A DNA stretch of 64,000 nt, taken from Candidatus Auribacter fodinae. GTDB lineage: Bacteria; Auribacterota; Auribacteria; Auribacterales; Auribacteraceae. Each line of letters starts with the position of its first letter. Within the stretch, counting starts at the first letter, position 1. This document shows, piece after piece, positions 54,401 through 57,400 of the stretch. The translations under genes and the position numbers were made by a program. The stretch lies in contig QZJZ01000035.1 of the NCBI GenBank assembly GCA_003599815.1, positions 1 to 64,000 on the forward strand, read 5' to 3'. The notes beneath the pieces are model-generated. The model was not told the DNA's origin. It searched no databases and saw only the letters and a program-made list of their open reading frames with translations.

Positions 54401-57400
54401 GGCGGCTCTGGCTCTTGTCGGGCCGGGAGCGTTGTTTGCCATGCTGAGCGGGCTGGTTCTTGCGCCGTTCAGTATGCCGCTGGTGTTGTCTGTGGCTGGT
54501 ATTGCTGGTTTTGCCGGGGCAGTGCTTGCCGCCGCGTATGTGGTGTCCCTGCCTGTTGTACTGATAGCCAGCATATATAATTACTCGTTGAACTACGGGA
54601 TATTCCGCCAGACGCGCGAGCTGAAGAAAATACTGGTCGATGAGTCGTTTGGCGCGGTGTCCATGAAAGGACTGTACGCCGTTTTGAACCAGAAGAAATG
54701 GGAAGCATACAAAGCCGGCATGGATGCGGTGATTAACAGGACAGCCGGCATTGAGGATGTCGGCCCGAACGATATTTCTCCGGTCAGGTCAATAGTAAAC
54801 GGTTTTCGCACTGACAGCGCCCTGATTCATGAGGCGAAAGATGAAACAGCGCAACAGGCGGAGCTGGTCAGGGCCGCTCTTGAAAACGGGTTTACTATTG
54901 AACCGTCTACTGTGGAAGAGGAATACCTCGCTTCGACACGTCCTGATGATACCGGCGTTGAAGAATCGTTTCAGGAATTCAGTTATAACCATACAGAAAT
55001 AGAACCTGCAGTTGAGGAAGTATCCGCTGAACTCGCCCGCCGTGGCAGTCTTCTTCTTGACAACCTCCGCAGAGCGGCGGCGGAAAACCCGCAGGAGCTT
55101 ATGACAGCGATAAATGCGTATATCGCTCAGCGCAGACAGCTTGAAGCGCAAGCCGGATATGAGGACAGGTTCGAGGACGTCACCCTTGAAGACATTCAGG
55201 CGCTGTATCATGTCAGTCAGGAATTGAAACGATCCGGTTATATGAATGTCCGTTCAGAGACCGGGCGCAACGATATTAAAGTTCTGGGTAAAATATTCGG
55301 GCTTAATTATGAAGACGCCATGGACATGCTGAGCTCGTACTGGAGTGAAGCGCAGTGGCCTGTGGCGGTCGGTATACCGTTCATGCCCGGTACAACCAAA
55401 GGCAGGTTCAGGGTAGCAACCCGTGGCGCGAACCTTGAGGACGCCCGTCCTATTCCGTTGCTGTCCGCGATGATGACGTTCGCGGAACCGCCGTGGCTTG
55501 CCGGACTTTCGGCGTTCAACATACTGGATACCGAAGCCGACGATCCGGCGTTTGCTCTGGCTGAAGACACCAAATTCGGTATTATGGGCGTATACAACCC
55601 GCCGTTGTACCCGAACACGCCGGCTATATCAATACATCTGAAAAAGTATATTGAAGAACAGTATGAACGGCGCCTTTTCGGCGAAAGCAGTTACAAAACC
55701 GCGGCTCAGGTAGGTAAAGGGTTCAGCGTTCTGCATGGCATTGATTCGCTTTTCACGCATCCGATCTTCACTGTCGGCACGAATGCTGAAGTGAGAGATG
55801 ATTGGCGTGAAGTGATGGACACTGTATTCAACGCCAAGGCGAATAAACGCGATGAAATATCCTACGAAGGGGCAGGGCGCGGATCCGGATGGTTGAACTA
55901 CATTATTTTCGGGTACAGCTTATACGGGCATCTTGCGAAACGTGTTGGCGCGTTCCCTCCGGGTGTCGCACAGGCGATGCGGCAGGTTCAGTATATAAAA
56001 ACTCTTGATGAAGAGATGGATGGACGGTTGCTTCAGGTAATACGTTATTTGCAGATTACCGCTCCGACGCCGGTTTTTAACGGGCTGGCAGGCGTTGATT
56101 TCCGGCTGGCTGTGTCGATAGCCAAAGGGTTGGAGAAAGTGAACGTGGAAGGCAAAGACAGCAGTCAGGTTCTTAATGAACTGATACAGCAGGCGATTGC
56201 TGAGGTTGTTGCGCGCAAGGACACTGCCGGAAGGCGAAAAGCGTATGATGAATTCATGCAGGGTAACAGGCTTTTCGGCCATGACCTTCCGTATCCTGAA
56301 CAGTATATCCCCGAAGCTGAACCTGAACAGCAGAAGGAAGCGGCTGAACTAACAGAAGATGAGACACACGTCATTAATGAACTTAGGAGCCTCGGGTACT
56401 CGCAGTCCGACATAGAAGATATTATTGCCAACATAGCCAACCTTGACCCGGCTGTACGGTTGGCGGCGCTGAAGAATATTCAGCAGGCGACTGTCACTCC
56501 GGCGCGCGGTATGGGTAAAGCGCGGGAGGTCTTGTGGAAGTTCAGATTCAATAAGGCAATCCCTGAAAAAATACTGCAGAAACGTATTATACGCACAAAA
56601 CTGGGATCCGTGCTTAATTTCGTTATGATTGCGGGATCCATCGCCCTGTGGGGATGGTGGGCAATGGCTATTCCGATGCTGTTTTTTATCGTGGATACTA
56701 TTGGCATTTTTAAAGGGTACAGGCTGAAAAATGTTATTCGCCCGATAGTTGGCGCTCTCGGTGTTATCGGTACAGCGTCGTTCCTGCCTGCGTTTGGTTT
56801 TATCGGGCTGGCTCCGCTCGCTTTGTTTTATATCTACCTGTTTGGCGGAGAGAAAGCGGCGGAATACCTCCTGAATGCGATAGACCGAGTTCCCATCGCG
56901 TTTATGCGGGCGGCTCAGGAACAATATAACAAGAATTCGCTGGTGGAGAAAATGCGGTTTCTGGGAATGGAGGATTCATTCAATCCCGCATTGAAACGGG
57001 AGATTATAAAAGAAACGGTTGCTCTTATTGGCGAGCGCGCTCAATCAGAGGCTGAATATAACAATATGTTCAGGGAAAAATTCGTGCTGACCACGCTTGA
57101 AAATTCGTACCTGACGAAGTTACGGCAGTATTACCAGCAGACATATGGCGACCGCGCGGAAGAGATGGAACAGGCGATGCTTGACAGCCTGTCCAAATTC
57201 GCGGTTGATCAGCGACTGCGTATAGTAAAACATATTTATTCGCGTCTTTCCAAGTCGTTTACCACCGCGGAACTGAATCTGTATCTTTTAACGCGGTCAA
57301 AGACAGGCGAAAAAATGGAATACAAGTCTCGTATTGGAAAATTGCGCGACTATTTTACCTCTCGCGGTAAGGAACGCCTGCTTGGCGGTATCGCGGCATC